The position numbers and the translations under genes are program-made. Below, in pieces: positions 48,599 to 57,850 of a stretch of 64,000 bases of DNA. The stretch's first letter is position 1. Each line of letters opens with the position of its first letter. Under the pieces are notes generated by a model. The model had not been told where the DNA came from and made no database searches. It saw only the letters and a list, made by a program, of their open reading frames with translations. Source of the DNA: Roseateles asaccharophilus (GTDB lineage Bacteria; Pseudomonadota; Gammaproteobacteria; Burkholderiales; Burkholderiaceae_C); the NCBI RefSeq assembly GCF_004362405.1, contig NZ_SNXE01000004.1:37964-101963 (forward strand), in the 5' to 3' direction.

Positions 48599-49726
48599 CT
48601 AGAGTGCCCAGCCGCGCGGGCGGGCGATCAGGCGAAGATCTTCGCCCACGGGCGCGATCTCGCGCCAAAGCAGCTGCGGCGCTTCATCCAGGGAATCCAG
48701 CGGGCCAAAGGCGGCCATCTCCCGGCCCTGGCCCAGCAGCTTGGGCGCCAGATAGATCAGAAATTCGTCCACCAGGCCGGCCCGCAGCAGGGATCCATTG
48801 AGTTTGTGGCCGGCCTCGACATGCAGCTCATTGATGCCGCGCCCGCCCAGGTCATGCATCAGCGCGGCCAGATCCACCTTGCCGCTGGGATCTGGCAGCA
48901 GCACGATCTCGGCGCCGGTGGCACGCAGGGCGCGGGCGCGTTCGGCCGCATCCTGGGCCGCATAAATCAGCACCTGCCCGGGCGGCTGCAGGATGCGCGC
49001 GCCCGGTGGCGTTTCCAGGCGGGAGTCCACAATCACCCGCAGGGGCTGGCGCTGTGTCGGCACCCAACGCACATCCAGGCGCGGATCATCCTCCCGTACC
49101 GTGCCGATACCGGTAAGCAGGGCGCCGGCCCGGCGACGCCAGGCATGGCCGTCACGGCGGGCCGGCTCGGCCGTGATCCATTGGCTGCGGCCATCGGGCA
49201 GGGCGGTGCGGCCGTCCAGCGAGGCGGCGATCTTCATGCGCACAAAGGGTCGGCCGCGCAGCATGCGCGAGAAAAAGCCGATATTGAGCTCGCGCGCCGG
49301 CACGGCCAGCAGGCCCAGGCTGGTGCGGATGCCGGCGGCCTGCAGGCGTGCCATGCCCTGACCAGACACCTGAGGGTTGGGGTCACCCAGGGCCGCCACC
49401 ACCCGGCCCAGACCCGCGGCAATCAGCGCGTCGCAGCAGGGCGGCGTGCGACCATGGTGGGCGCAGGGCTCCAGGGTGACGTAGGCCGTGGCGCCGCGCA
49501 CGTCCTCGCCGCGCGTCTGGGCGTCGCGCAGGGCCATGATCTCGGCATGGGCCTGTCCGGCGGCCTGGGTATGGCCAGCGCCCAGCAGGCGTCCATCGGG
49601 CGCCAGGATTACGCAGCCGACGCGGGGATTGGGATCGCTCAGGCCGATGGCCTGTTCGGCCAGCTTCAATGCCTGGCGCATGGCCGCTTCGTCGGCGGCG
49701 CTGAAAGAGTCTTCGACAGCGGTCAT
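48599..49726 (-). CDS. ribD: Bifunctional deaminase/reductase RibD
   Basis: 375 aa, second and third steps of riboflavin synthesis. The deaminase domain (about 1-145) has zinc ligands in AHAEIMAL and LEPCAHHGRTPPCCDALI. The reductase domain (about 150-370) starts VRMKIAASLDGRTAL and ends with GGRGINELHVEAGHKLNGSLL. ribE (riboflavin synthase), often found just downstream, is absent; ribBA follows after 20 bp. Confidence 0.96.
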   Translation of the reverse strand: MTAVEDSFSAADEAAMRQALKLAEQAIGLSDPNPRVGCVILAPDGRLLGAGHTQAAGQAHAEIMALRDAQTRGEDVRGATAYVTLEPCAHHGRTPPCCDALIAAGLGRVVAALGDPNPQVSGQGMARLQAAGIRTSLGLLAVPARELNIGFFSRMLRGRPFVRMKIAASLDGRTALPDGRSQWITAEPARRDGHAWRRRAGALLTGIGTVREDDPRLDVRWVPTQRQPLRVIVDSRLETPPGARILQPPGQVLIYAAQDAAERARALRATGAEIVLLPDPSGKVDLAALMHDLGGRGINELHVEAGHKLNGSLLRAGLVDEFLIYLAPKLLGQGREMAAFGPLDSLDEAPQLLWREIAPVGEDLRLIARPRGWAL

Positions 49727-49751
49727 GGCGGCAGTCTAGCCGCGGCCATGG

Positions 49752-50963
49752 CTAACGCGGGTCGGGCTGGTGCTCGACGGTGGCACTGTTGAAGAAGTGT
49801 CCCTGGCTGGGGTCGACGGGATGGCCAGCCGGGCAATTGCGCGAGCCGGCCACCACCAGGAAGTTCTGCTGCACCAGGGAGGCCTCGACCTTGAGGTAGT
49901 TCAGCGGATGCTCGGTATTGCCGATGCTCTTGTCGGCGTTGTAGTCGGCGCTGTAGCGGCAGACGCGGTAGGCATTCGGGCCGCTGAGTGGCAGATCCAG
50001 GATGTTGAGCCGGCCATCCCAGCTGGGGGGCGTACGGCTGATGTTCGGGTAGACGATGCAGTAGTAGCGAACACCCTGGGTGCGGGTGGGGTCGGCAGCG
50101 GCGGGGGCGTTGTTGAAACACTGATGGCTGGGCACGGGTGTTTGCGCGTTGACCGCGACCAGGCCAAGGTTCAGCGGCAGGGCGGGGCTGAGGGGGAGTT
50201 CCGGGTCGGGCGTTTCGCCCGTGGAAAAGCGCACGTGACCGGCCAACAGCATGGCGTTGGTGCTGCCGGTGCAAGAGGCCGCCAATTCGGCTGCGCTGAT
50301 CGTCTCCGTGGTCGCCGCAGCCGAGAGGCTGCTACACAGCTGGATGATCAGACCGCTCTTGTTGTCGAAGATCCAGGCCACGCCACTGGCGAGTGCGGGC
50401 GGTTTGAGCAGACTGCGACCGTCGCCCAGATCCTTGGCCTCCGGCGGGATGGTGGGGTGACGATCCGCCGGGCGGCGTAGCGGCGTGCCATCTGGCGGCA
50501 CCGAGAGTGCGCCGGCCAGGCGCGGATCGCTGCGGGTGATCACGCTGTCGAGCTGGATCTGCTGTTCCTGGCCGACACGGTCCTGCCAGCTCACCTGCAC
50601 GGCGACGGCCACCCCCAGGCCGTCGGGCGTGGCGCTGACGTTGCGTGTGAGGGTAAAGCTGGCATTGGCAATGGTGTCGCCCGCATTCGCGCGGGCGGCT
50701 TCGGAGACGATCTGGGTATAGGCTCGCCGACGGTCCTCGGCATTGCCCGAGGCCTGCAACAAGGAATAGGCCCTCAGGGTTTCCATCTCCTGCTGGGCCA
50801 GACGCACGGCCTCGGTACGCTGTCGCGCCAGGTCTGCGCTATTGCGCATGGTGCCCTGCAGGCCGATCAGGGCCACCATGCCGAAGGCCATGACCAGGAG
50901 CGAAACCATGGCCTCGATCAGGGTGACGCCGCGCTGCCGGCGCATGAGCGGGTGGGTGTTCAT
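49752..50963 (-). CDS. pilV: Minor pilin PilV-like
   Basis: 403 aa. A type III prepilin leader RRQRG-VTLIEAMVSLLVMAFGMVALIGLQ (about residues 8-36, with Glu5) is followed by QEMETLRAYSLL, typical of PilV. It is much longer than most PilV (about 170-200 aa); the C-terminal part contains several Cys residues that could form disulfides. It overlaps the pilX-like gene by 4 bp and is the last gene of the pilin cluster, 25 bp before ribD. Confidence 0.82.
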   Translation of the reverse strand: MNTHPLMRRQRGVTLIEAMVSLLVMAFGMVALIGLQGTMRNSADLARQRTEAVRLAQQEMETLRAYSLLQASGNAEDRRRAYTQIVSEAARANAGDTIANASFTLTRNVSATPDGLGVAVAVQVSWQDRVGQEQQIQLDSVITRSDPRLAGALSVPPDGTPLRRPADRHPTIPPEAKDLGDGRSLLKPPALASGVAWIFDNKSGLIIQLCSSLSAAATTETISAAELAASCTGSTNAMLLAGHVRFSTGETPDPELPLSPALPLNLGLVAVNAQTPVPSHQCFNNAPAAADPTRTQGVRYYCIVYPNISRTPPSWDGRLNILDLPLSGPNAYRVCRYSADYNADKSIGNTEHPLNYLKVEASLVQQNFLVVAGSRNCPAGHPVDPSQGHFFNSATVEHQPDPR

Positions 50964-52249
50964 TGCGTGGCGTCCATCCAGCTGCCCGGCACCCGCACAA
51001 AGCTGCCGCGCTGATTGCTGATCGTGCCCAGAGTGCCGGCGTCGTAGGCGATGTCCACCGTGCCGGCGGCCACCATATCGCCCTCGCTCAGCAGGGCGCC
51101 GATGAGCCGGGCGGGCTGTCCGCTGCTATTGCTCCAGCTGGCATCGCCGCGGGCATAGATCAGGCCATGGAGCAGCATGGGGCCTTCCATCTGCAGGCTG
51201 CCGTTGACCACCAGCACGATGGGGCGGGTGGGGCTGCCCAGTTGCACATTGCTGCCGATGCGGGCCGCGCCATCCACCCAGATCAGGTCGGCGCCTGCGG
51301 CGATGGCCTGGCTCAGGGCGTCTGCACAGTCTGCATTGCCGCAGCGCACCTCGCGCATCACGGCCTGCTGGCGGTAGGTCTGTGGCGCCATGCCGAAGAA
51401 GAGCCGGAACATATCGTCCCCCGTCCCACGTCGCAAACTACCGTCATCGCGGATCAGGGCGCTACCCGCCGGCGTGCCCGGCGTGCTGCTGGAGCGGCCC
51501 AATGACCCGCGGTACTCCGCCTGCCCGGTCTGCATCAAAAGGCCACCGGTGTCGGGATGGGTGTTGTGCAGCCCCAGCCCCACGGTACCCAGGTCCACGC
51601 TGCCGCGCACGGTCAGGGGGCTGGCGGGCGGCGTCTTGAGTGCGCTTACGAGGGCCGCATCGAACTGGAGGGTGTTCTGCGCCAGATTGTTGGTGGCGGC
51701 GCGGGCCAGATTGCGGCAGTTTGACAGGCGATCGGTGCAGCCCTGCACCGTGATGCGCACCACACCCGGCCGTGGCGAGACGGCAAAGCGCGTGCCGAAC
51801 ATGGGCTGAATCCGCCCATCGGGATCGGCCGCCGGGGCCAGGGTGACCACGCCATTGGCGGGGCAGTCGCATTGCCAACCCTGGCCACCATTGCGTGCGC
51901 AGGCGGCCACTTCCCAGTTCGTGTTCTGGATATTGCGACCGATGCTGCGATCGGCCGCAATACCCAGGTGTATGTCGCGAAAACGCTGGCCCGCGGCCGA
52001 GGGCTGGCAGTTGGGGCCGACCAGATCACCGTTGAGTGCACCCAGCACCCACTCCGCGCCGGCCTCCGCCGCCTCCTGAGCCAGGGCAGAGCGGTAGTAG
52101 TTGCTGCCAATGCGCTGCTCGAACACCAGATTGCGGTTGGAGAAAGCTGCCACCATGGCCATGATGAAAAAGAGCACCATCACCAGCACAAGGGTGCTGG
52201 CGCCTTGCTGCTGCGTCCGTCCGAGACGCTGATGGTGCATGAATCTCAT
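50960..52249 (-). CDS. pilX: Minor pilin PilX-like
   Basis: 429 aa. The N-terminus QQQGASTLVLVMVLFFIMAMVAAFSNRNLVFEQR matches PilX proteins (long hydrophobic helix, no Glu5), followed by RSALAQEAAEAGAEWVLGAL. It is more than twice the usual PilX size. The C-terminal 130 residues (VLVVNGSLQMEGPMLLHGLIYARGD...) resemble repetitive beta-strand regions. Coupled to pilW and pilV by 4-bp overlaps. Confidence 0.8.
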   Translation of the reverse strand: MRFMHHQRLGRTQQQGASTLVLVMVLFFIMAMVAAFSNRNLVFEQRIGSNYYRSALAQEAAEAGAEWVLGALNGDLVGPNCQPSAAGQRFRDIHLGIAADRSIGRNIQNTNWEVAACARNGGQGWQCDCPANGVVTLAPAADPDGRIQPMFGTRFAVSPRPGVVRITVQGCTDRLSNCRNLARAATNNLAQNTLQFDAALVSALKTPPASPLTVRGSVDLGTVGLGLHNTHPDTGGLLMQTGQAEYRGSLGRSSSTPGTPAGSALIRDDGSLRRGTGDDMFRLFFGMAPQTYRQQAVMREVRCGNADCADALSQAIAAGADLIWVDGAARIGSNVQLGSPTRPIVLVVNGSLQMEGPMLLHGLIYARGDASWSNSSGQPARLIGALLSEGDMVAAGTVDIAYDAGTLGTISNQRGSFVRVPGSWMDATQ

Positions 52250-52953
52250 GTAGCTGGACAGGCGCCGAAGACGGCGTCATTGCGCAGGCGCGTGCTGACA
52301 TGGATGCTGCGGCTCACGTTCGCGCGGTCATGCCTGGCGCGCCCTTCCAAGCGAAGCGATACATCGAGCACCTGCTGCTGCGGACAGTCGGCATCGTTCG
52401 CGCAGGGCGTAGGGCAAAACTCCTTGAGTGAGATGGTCTGGACCTGAGGGGTGACCTGGAACACCGTCACCTCCAAGGTGTTGGGATCGGTCAGGGGCTG
52501 CCAGCTGCCACCCAGGTTGAACTGCAGTACGCCTTGCCGCAGCCGGTAGCCGAAGACCTCGTTGGCATCGACCTGGTTGTTCTCGTTCGGGGCACTCTTG
52601 GCGTCCAGGGCCGAGGTGTAGCTGTAGAGCACCTGTTTGCCGTCTTCGGAGACCTGCAGGGCCAGGGGGTAGGGGTTGGCCGTCACAGGCGCCGTCGGCG
52701 CCCAGACGGACTGAAAGGCCTGGGCCCGGTAGCCCGAGCGGCGCAGGTCGCGCAGCATCAGATCGGCGGCGGCTCGGAGGTCTTGCTGGATCTGGGTTTC
52801 GAGGGTGAGGCGGCGATGCTCGTCGATCTGGTTGACCATCATCGTGGAGGCGCCGGCCACAATGATCATGCCCACCGTGATGCCCACCATCAGCTCGACC
52901 AGACTCAGGCCGCCTTGGCGGGATCGTGAACCTCGATGGGCAGGGTTGGCCAT
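52246..52953 (-). CDS. pilW: Minor pilin PilW-like
   Basis: 235 aa. Prepilin leader RQGG-LSLVELMVGITVGMIIVAGASTMM (cleavage after Gly, Glu5 present), then IQQDLRAAADLMLRDLRRSGYRA, the PilW signature. Two C-terminal Cys-rich turns (CPTPCANDADCPQQ) are visible. Starts 3 bp after the FimT-like gene. Confidence 0.87.
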   Translation of the reverse strand: MANPAHRGSRSRQGGLSLVELMVGITVGMIIVAGASTMMVNQIDEHRRLTLETQIQQDLRAAADLMLRDLRRSGYRAQAFQSVWAPTAPVTANPYPLALQVSEDGKQVLYSYTSALDAKSAPNENNQVDANEVFGYRLRQGVLQFNLGGSWQPLTDPNTLEVTVFQVTPQVQTISLKEFCPTPCANDADCPQQQVLDVSLRLEGRARHDRANVSRSIHVSTRLRNDAVFGACPAT

Positions 52954-52956
52954 GAT

Positions 52957-53580
52957 TCAGCTCTCCCTCAAGGGGGCCGCACAGCGCGGGACATCGCTAT
53001 AGGAACCATTGGGCGAGCACAGGGTCGGGCGTCCCAGGGGTGTGAGCTGCATGCGCAGCTGATAGCCGCGCCCGCCGGTGATCTCCACCATGGCATTGTT
53101 CGGATTGGCTTGCAGCGAGGGCACCATAAAGGCCAGGGCAAAGCCCTCGATGCCCGGGCGGCCGGTTTCATAGCGCAGCTGTTCCGCGGGCGCCAGGCTG
53201 ACGCCGGTGAGCGAGGGGATCGACACCGTCTTGAGCTGGAGAAAGCCACCGGTGCAAATGGGGGTGCTGCTGCAATCGCAGCGCCCCAGGGCGCTGAATT
53301 CGGCAATGGTGTAGCAGCTCTGCGAATTGCCGCTGCTGAAGAAGACATTGACCCGGCGGTTGCGCAGCCCGGCTTCGGAGCGTGCGTAAACCATCAGGGT
53401 GCTGAGCTCGTCGGCCACAAGACGCACCCTACGCTTGTTCATGAAGTCAGCCAGGGAGGGGGTGATCACAGCAAGCACGATACCCAGGATGCCGACCGTG
53501 ACCATCAGCTCAATCAGGGTCAGACCACGTGCCTGACCTTGCCGCGGACGGTGGTGAAAAGGGCAGCGCTTCGATTTCAT
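52957..53580 (-). CDS. FimT/GspH-type minor pilin (second copy)
   Basis: 207 aa from the ATG at 53580, which overlaps the pilE stop (TGATG). The leader ARG-LTLIELMVTVGILGIVLAVITPSL is followed by ADELSTLMVYARSEAGLRNRRVNVFFSS, the GspH/FimT pattern. Several Cys pairs occur in the C-terminal domain (about 90-110). May act as the tip-priming pseudopilin with PilV/W/X. Confidence 0.85.
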   Translation of the reverse strand: MKSKRCPFHHRPRQGQARGLTLIELMVTVGILGIVLAVITPSLADFMNKRRVRLVADELSTLMVYARSEAGLRNRRVNVFFSSGNSQSCYTIAEFSALGRCDCSSTPICTGGFLQLKTVSIPSLTGVSLAPAEQLRYETGRPGIEGFALAFMVPSLQANPNNAMVEITGGRGYQLRMQLTPLGRPTLCSPNGSYSDVPRCAAPLRES

Positions 53581-54050
53581 CACTGCGCCCAACATTTGCC
53601 TGACGTCGGCTGGCGGTCCGAGTCCGCACTGGTGTAACTGACCTGCCCGCCGTTGACCGCAATCCCCAGACTGGCGCACTGGCTGTCACTGGACTGAGTG
53701 CCTGTGGCGACGGGCGTGGCTGTCACGGTGTAAGTGCTGGTGCCCACATTGCTCAGCGCGATTTCGTAATAGCCCTTGGGTGAGCTGCCACTGTTGAAAC
53801 CCAGATCGCTGAGCCTGCTGGTGTAGCTGGTGCGATTGGCGCGCCAGCGCTCCTGGGCCTGCTGTACCGCGGTGAGCATGGCGATGGCGTCGGAACGGCG
53901 GCTCTTCTGCACCATCTGCTGATAAGTCGGGAGGGCCACGGCAGCCAGGATCCCGACCACGATCAGGGCCAGCATGATCTCAACCAGGGTGAAGCCACGC
54001 GGCACGCACGCAAGCGGGCTGACTGGCAGGATGCGAGCTGAGGGCGGCAT
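53580..54050 (-). CDS. pilE: Type IV pilin PilE-like
   Basis: 156 aa. Prepilin leader PRG-FTLVEIMLALIVVGILAAVALPTYQQMVQKSRRSDA with Glu5, the PilE-type signature; QERWRANRTSYTSRLSDLG and a C-terminal disulfide pair (Cys near 120 and near 153) follow. The ATG at 54050 has no clear Shine-Dalgarno; a longer frame reaches 54161 but overlaps the upstream gene. In this context it is likely a minor PilE rather than the major pilin. Confidence 0.86.
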   Translation of the reverse strand: MPPSARILPVSPLACVPRGFTLVEIMLALIVVGILAAVALPTYQQMVQKSRRSDAIAMLTAVQQAQERWRANRTSYTSRLSDLGFNSGSSPKGYYEIALSNVGTSTYTVTATPVATGTQSSDSQCASLGIAVNGGQVSYTSADSDRQPTSGKCWAQ

Positions 54051-54154
54051 GGGGGAATTGTGGTCAGCAGTCGTGAAGGATTTCACATCTTTTTCGCCGT
54101 TTGTCGTCGATGCCTTGCCGTTGGTCGCCCGCTCCCGCGTTCGAGGGGGCCGGG

Positions 54155-54724
54155 TTAACAAGGGGGTAGTCCCCCCACGGGCGCGGCTGGCGCACAGCTG
54201 CGTACCCGGCCCGCGATGCTGACGATATGGCGGATGCTTTGCTGGTCTGCGCCGACGATGTCAATGCTGCCGGTCGAGGTCACGCTGCCCTGGCGAGGCT
54301 GGAAGCTCATCTGGCCGACATTGGCTTGCAAGCTGCTGAAGCCGCGGCTCGGCGGCAACCACTGCAGCTTGATCAGCTGTTCCGCCTGCGCGCAGACGGC
54401 CTGACCCTGGTCGGAGCAGGCACAGTCGCCTACCTTGCCGGTGTGCAAGATGTAGCAGCTGCCCTGCGGGTGCTGACTGATGCGCAGGTGCACGGCGCCA
54501 GCCCCCAGTACCGCCTGACTACGGGCCTCCTGCAGATCGGTGTAGAGCATCCGGGCGATGCCCTGCAGCTGTTGGCGCTGCTGAAACTGTCGAAACTGGG
54601 GCAGGGCGGCCGCCAGCAAGATGCCGAGCGTCAGAAAGGCCATGCAGCTTTCAATGAGGCTGAGGCCGGCCTGCCGGTGGCCTGCTGTCACGTGACAGCG
54701 CAAAAGGGGGATGCCAGGGCGCAT
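54155..54724 (-). CDS. FimT/GspH-type minor pilin (first gene of the cluster)
   Basis: 189 aa from the ATG at 54724 (Met7 codons earlier at 54745 possible). Leader RQAG-LSLIESCMAFLTLGILLAAALPQFRQ retains Glu5; MLYTDLQEARSQAVLGAGAVHLRIS is FimT-like. The central CYILHTGKVGDCACSDQGQAVC is unusually Cys-rich. A 17-bp palindrome lies about 24 bp upstream of the start. Confidence 0.82.
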   Translation of the reverse strand: MRPGIPLLRCHVTAGHRQAGLSLIESCMAFLTLGILLAAALPQFRQFQQRQQLQGIARMLYTDLQEARSQAVLGAGAVHLRISQHPQGSCYILHTGKVGDCACSDQGQAVCAQAEQLIKLQWLPPSRGFSSLQANVGQMSFQPRQGSVTSTGSIDIVGADQQSIRHIVSIAGRVRSCAPAAPVGGLPPC

Positions 54725-54747
54725 AAAGCCTCCGCCAGATGGCAAGG

Positions 54748-54764
54748 GATTGCTCAGAGCAATC
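54748..54764. promoter_or_regulatory. 17-bp palindrome upstream of the pilin cluster
   Basis: GATTGCTC-A-GAGCAATC, a perfect inverted repeat with 8-bp arms, 24 bp before the first pilin start. Position and symmetry suit a dimeric regulator site; the regulator is unknown. Confidence 0.5.
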
Positions 54765-54784
54765 TAGGCCCGAGGTTTCGGGCT

Positions 54785-54870
54785 TTCTGTCCTGCCTAAG
54801 GGGGAGGCGCGGGGGGGGCTTTGGGGGAGGCTCGGAGGAAAGGCGGAAGGGGGAGGGCGCCTGGCTGGTG
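54785..54870 (-). other. C-rich, G-poor tract downstream of nrdR (possible Rho site)
   Basis: On the minus strand, the direction of glyA-nrdR transcription, about 85 nt are strongly C-rich and G-poor with pyrimidine runs, the composition expected of a Rho utilisation site. The plus strand has the matching G runs (54800-54804, 54811-54818, 54823-54827, 54849-54853), including one of eight G. Confidence 0.5.
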
Positions 54871-54872
54871 GC

Positions 54873-55316
54873 TCAGATGTCTCGAATCAGCTGGCGGAAC
54901 TCGTCCACATCCTCAAAGCTGCGGTAGACCGAGGCAAAGCGCACATAGGCGACTTTGTCGATCTTCTTGAGCTCACGCATGACCAACTCCCCCAGCTTGG
55001 TCGAGGGGAGTTCGCGGGCCCCGCTGGTCAGCAGCTTTTCCTGAATTCGCTCCAGCGCCGCATCGATTTGCTCAATGCTCACGGGGCGCTTGCGCAAGGC
55101 CAGCTGCATGGAGGCGCGCAGCTTGCTGGGGTCGAAATCCGCGCGGGTGCCGTCCTTCTTCACCACCACGGGCAGGGCAATCTCAGCCCGCTCGTAGGTG
55201 GTGAAGCGCTTGTCGCAACTCAGGCAGCGCCGCCGGCGCCTCACCACATCGCCTTCGTCCGATTCCCGGGTCTCGGCGACCTGGGTTTCACCGTGATTGC
55301 AGAAGGGGCAGCGCAT
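54873..55316 (-). CDS. nrdR: Ribonucleotide reductase regulator NrdR
   Basis: 147-aa repressor of ribonucleotide reductase genes. The zinc ribbon [13 protein letters not shown]...[20 protein letters not shown] (four Cys, residues 3-34) is followed by an ATP-cone (about 48-138). It lies 15 bp after glyA, a common order in this group. No nrd genes are in the window. Confidence 0.97.
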   Translation of the reverse strand: MRCPFCNHGETQVAETRESDEGDVVRRRRRCLSCDKRFTTYERAEIALPVVVKKDGTRADFDPSKLRASMQLALRKRPVSIEQIDAALERIQEKLLTSGARELPSTKLGELVMRELKKIDKVAYVRFASVYRSFEDVDEFRQLIRDI

Positions 55317-55331
55317 CGGCGGCGGGGCGCT

Positions 55332-56582
55332 TTAACGGTAGACCGGGAAGTCGCGCGTCAGGGCGGCGACCTTCTCGCGCACGGCGGCCAGATTGGCTTC
55401 GTCATGCGGCTTGTCCAGCACATCGGCGATCAGGTGGGCGGTGATGCGCACCTGTTCTTCCTTGAAGCCGCGCGTGGTCATGGCCGGAGTGCCCAGGCGG
55501 ATGCCGCTGGTGACCATGGGCTTTTGCGGGTCGTTGGGGATGCCGTTCTTGTTGCAGGTCATGTGGGCGGCGCCCAGGATGGCCTCGGCTTCCTTGCCGG
55601 TGAGGTTCTTGGGGCGCAGGTCCACCAGCATGACGTGGCTCTCGGTGCCGCCCGAGACAATGCGCAGTCCGCGCTCGATCAGGGTGTCGGCCAGCACCTT
55701 GGCATTCTTGACCACCTGTTCTTGGTAGGCCTTGAACTCCGGCGTCAGCGCTTCCTTGAAGGCCACGGCCTTGCCGGCGATGACATGCATCAGCGGGCCG
55801 CCCTGGATGCCGGGGAAGATGGCGGAGTTGATCTTCTTGGCAATGGCTTCGTCATTGCACAGGATGATGCCGCCGCGCGGGCCGCGCAGGCTCTTGTGGG
55901 TGGTGGAGGTCACCACATCGGCGTGCGGCACCGGGTTGGGATAGACACCCGCGGCGATCAGGCCGGCGTAGTGGGCCATGTCCACCATGAAGTAGGCGCC
56001 GATTTCCTTGGCGATCTTGCCAAAGCGCTCGAAGTCGATGCGCAGGCTGTAGGCCGAGGCGCCGGCGATGATGAGCTTGGGCTTCTTCTCGCGGGCCAGG
56101 GCTTCCATGGCCTCGTAGTCGATCTCTTCCTTGGCGTTCAGACCGTAGGAGATGACGTTGAACCACTTGCCGCTCATGTTCAGGGCCATGCCGTGGGTCA
56201 GGTGACCACCTTCGGCCAGGCTCATGCCCATGATGGTGTCACCCGGCTGCAGCAGGGCGAAGAACACGCCCTGGTTGGCCTGCGAGCCCGAGTTGGGCTG
56301 CACATTGGCGAAATTGGCGCCGTAGAGCTGCTTGAGACGATCGATGGCCAGCTGCTCCACCACGTCCACGTACTCGCAGCCGCCGTAGTAGCGCTTGCCG
56401 GGATAGCCCTCGGCGTACTTGTTGGTCAGCTGGCTGCCCTGCGCCTGCATCACGGCCGGCGAGGTGTAGTTCTCCGAGGCGATCAGCTCGATGTGATCTT
56501 CCTGGCGACGGTTTTCGTTCTGGACGGCGGCCCACAGTTCGGGGTCGACGTTGGCGAGGGTCGATTGGCTGCGATCAAACAT
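55332..56582 (-). CDS. glyA: Serine hydroxymethyltransferase
   Basis: 416-aa PLP enzyme interconverting serine and glycine with tetrahydrofolate. The PLP lysine is in [21 protein letters not shown] (about residue 230). [42 protein letters not shown] is present near residue 35-75. The upstream gap to 56839 holds a GGCCCC/GGGGCC hairpin and a TACACT hexamer on the minus strand that may be the glyA promoter (weak). Confidence 0.97.
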   Translation of the reverse strand: MFDRSQSTLANVDPELWAAVQNENRRQEDHIELIASENYTSPAVMQAQGSQLTNKYAEGYPGKRYYGGCEYVDVVEQLAIDRLKQLYGANFANVQPNSGSQANQGVFFALLQPGDTIMGMSLAEGGHLTHGMALNMSGKWFNVISYGLNAKEEIDYEAMEALAREKKPKLIIAGASAYSLRIDFERFGKIAKEIGAYFMVDMAHYAGLIAAGVYPNPVPHADVVTSTTHKSLRGPRGGIILCNDEAIAKKINSAIFPGIQGGPLMHVIAGKAVAFKEALTPEFKAYQEQVVKNAKVLADTLIERGLRIVSGGTESHVMLVDLRPKNLTGKEAEAILGAAHMTCNKNGIPNDPQKPMVTSGIRLGTPAMTTRGFKEEQVRITAHLIADVLDKPHDEANLAAVREKVAALTRDFPVYR

Positions 56583-56839
56583 GATGGTGGTGGTTCATGA
56601 TGAGGGTTGGGCCCGGAGCGAACCACGGCGACGCGCGCAACGGCTGGCTGGGCTGCCCAGGCGAACGGCTGTTGACGGCCAAGCCCTAGGCCTGGAACCG
56701 TTCGCGCTCCCCGGTGGTCCACCACCTCGGGCCGCCGGCCGGTTGATGCCGTCCGCAGCCTTGATCGCCAGTTGCGCGAAGGCCCCAGTGTAGCGGACAC
56801 CGGGGCCTTGCTCGATGCTTTGCAAGGAAGTGATGAAAC

Positions 56840-57679
56840 TCACTCCAGCAGCGCGAGCTGTTCCTGCTTCAGGTCCCGCTTGGGCGAGGGTTTCTCGGCG
56901 CCCGCGGTCGCCGGGGCAAAGCTGCGACCCGTGACGAGGGACTTCATTTGCTCGTGCTCGGCCAGGACTCGGTTGGCATAGCCAGCGTCGTCGGGCAGAT
57001 TGGCCGCACCCACGTAGTAACGCAGGCCTTCTTCCAAGCTACCCGCGCGCTGGATGCACTCCTTGAGCACCTGCACACCGACCCGCAGATTGGTGATGGG
57101 GTCGAAAGCGGCCAGATTGCCACCGAAAGCCTCGTACTTGTCGTCGTGCACCCGGGTCATGACCTGCATCAGGCCCTGGGCACCGACGGCACTTTGTGCA
57201 AAGGGGTTGAAGCCCGACTCGATGGCCATAATGGCCAGGATCAGGGTCGGTTCAACGCGGGCACGCTGCCCCACAACCCAGGCTTCCTGGACCAGCCGGC
57301 TGATGGGCTCTGGTGCCACCTTGTATCGCCTGGACAGCCACATCGCCACCGCGGCCTGCTGGCGCGTCAGCTCTTTGGGGTCGGCGGCGGTTGCGCGGGC
57401 CAGGGCTTCCGGCTCGGCCACGCCCAACAGGGTGTTGCCCGAGGCTTCGGCGCGAGCTTCCTGGCGGGCGTTGAGCCAGCCAAAGGCCTCGGTTTCGAGC
57501 TTGTGGCGGAGATCCGCCTGACTGCTGAACATCAGCAAAACAGCCACGACGGCCAGACCCAGCAGGGCCAGGGTGTTGTGGCTGACCACCAGCAGGCCCT
57601 GACCGATATCCTTGACAAACAAGGTTGCAGCGGCAGTGGCACCACGAGTGAGGGAAGAAACACTTTGACGCGCTGTCAT
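56840..57679 (-). CDS. Membrane-anchored lytic transglycosylase (SLT domain)
   Basis: 279 aa. A helix at about 27-50 (LVVSHNTLALLGLAVVAVLLMF) anchors the protein. The SLT domain (about 115-245) has the catalytic Glu in LILAIMAIESGFNPFAQSAVGAQGLMQVM and ITNLRVGVQVLKECI...YYVGA. It would cleave the glycan backbone of peptidoglycan in the periplasm. An AGGAG sits 6 nt before the ATG at 57679; the frame is open to 57784 without a signal. The specific Mlt class is not assignable. Confidence 0.87.
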   Translation of the reverse strand: MTARQSVSSLTRGATAAATLFVKDIGQGLLVVSHNTLALLGLAVVAVLLMFSSQADLRHKLETEAFGWLNARQEARAEASGNTLLGVAEPEALARATAADPKELTRQQAAVAMWLSRRYKVAPEPISRLVQEAWVVGQRARVEPTLILAIMAIESGFNPFAQSAVGAQGLMQVMTRVHDDKYEAFGGNLAAFDPITNLRVGVQVLKECIQRAGSLEEGLRYYVGAANLPDDAGYANRVLAEHEQMKSLVTGRSFAPATAGAEKPSPKRDLKQEQLALLE

Positions 57680-57850
57680 GCGACTCCTTTCTTCTCCGCC
57701 TGGTCCGCGGCGCTTTTCCCCATGGGGTGTGCGCCTGGATGTGGCAGTGATAATGGGCCGGCCGTTGATGGCGCTGGAGAGCACTCTGGCTTCTCAGCAT
57801 CCTGGCCGGGTCCATCGGCAGCGGGGCGCTTTGCCGTCCCAAGGCAAAGC

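Noticed and set aside
48579-49751. FMN riboswitch ahead of ribBA or ribD
   Set aside because: Gaps of 20-25 bp are far too short, and no RFN-box sequence is present.
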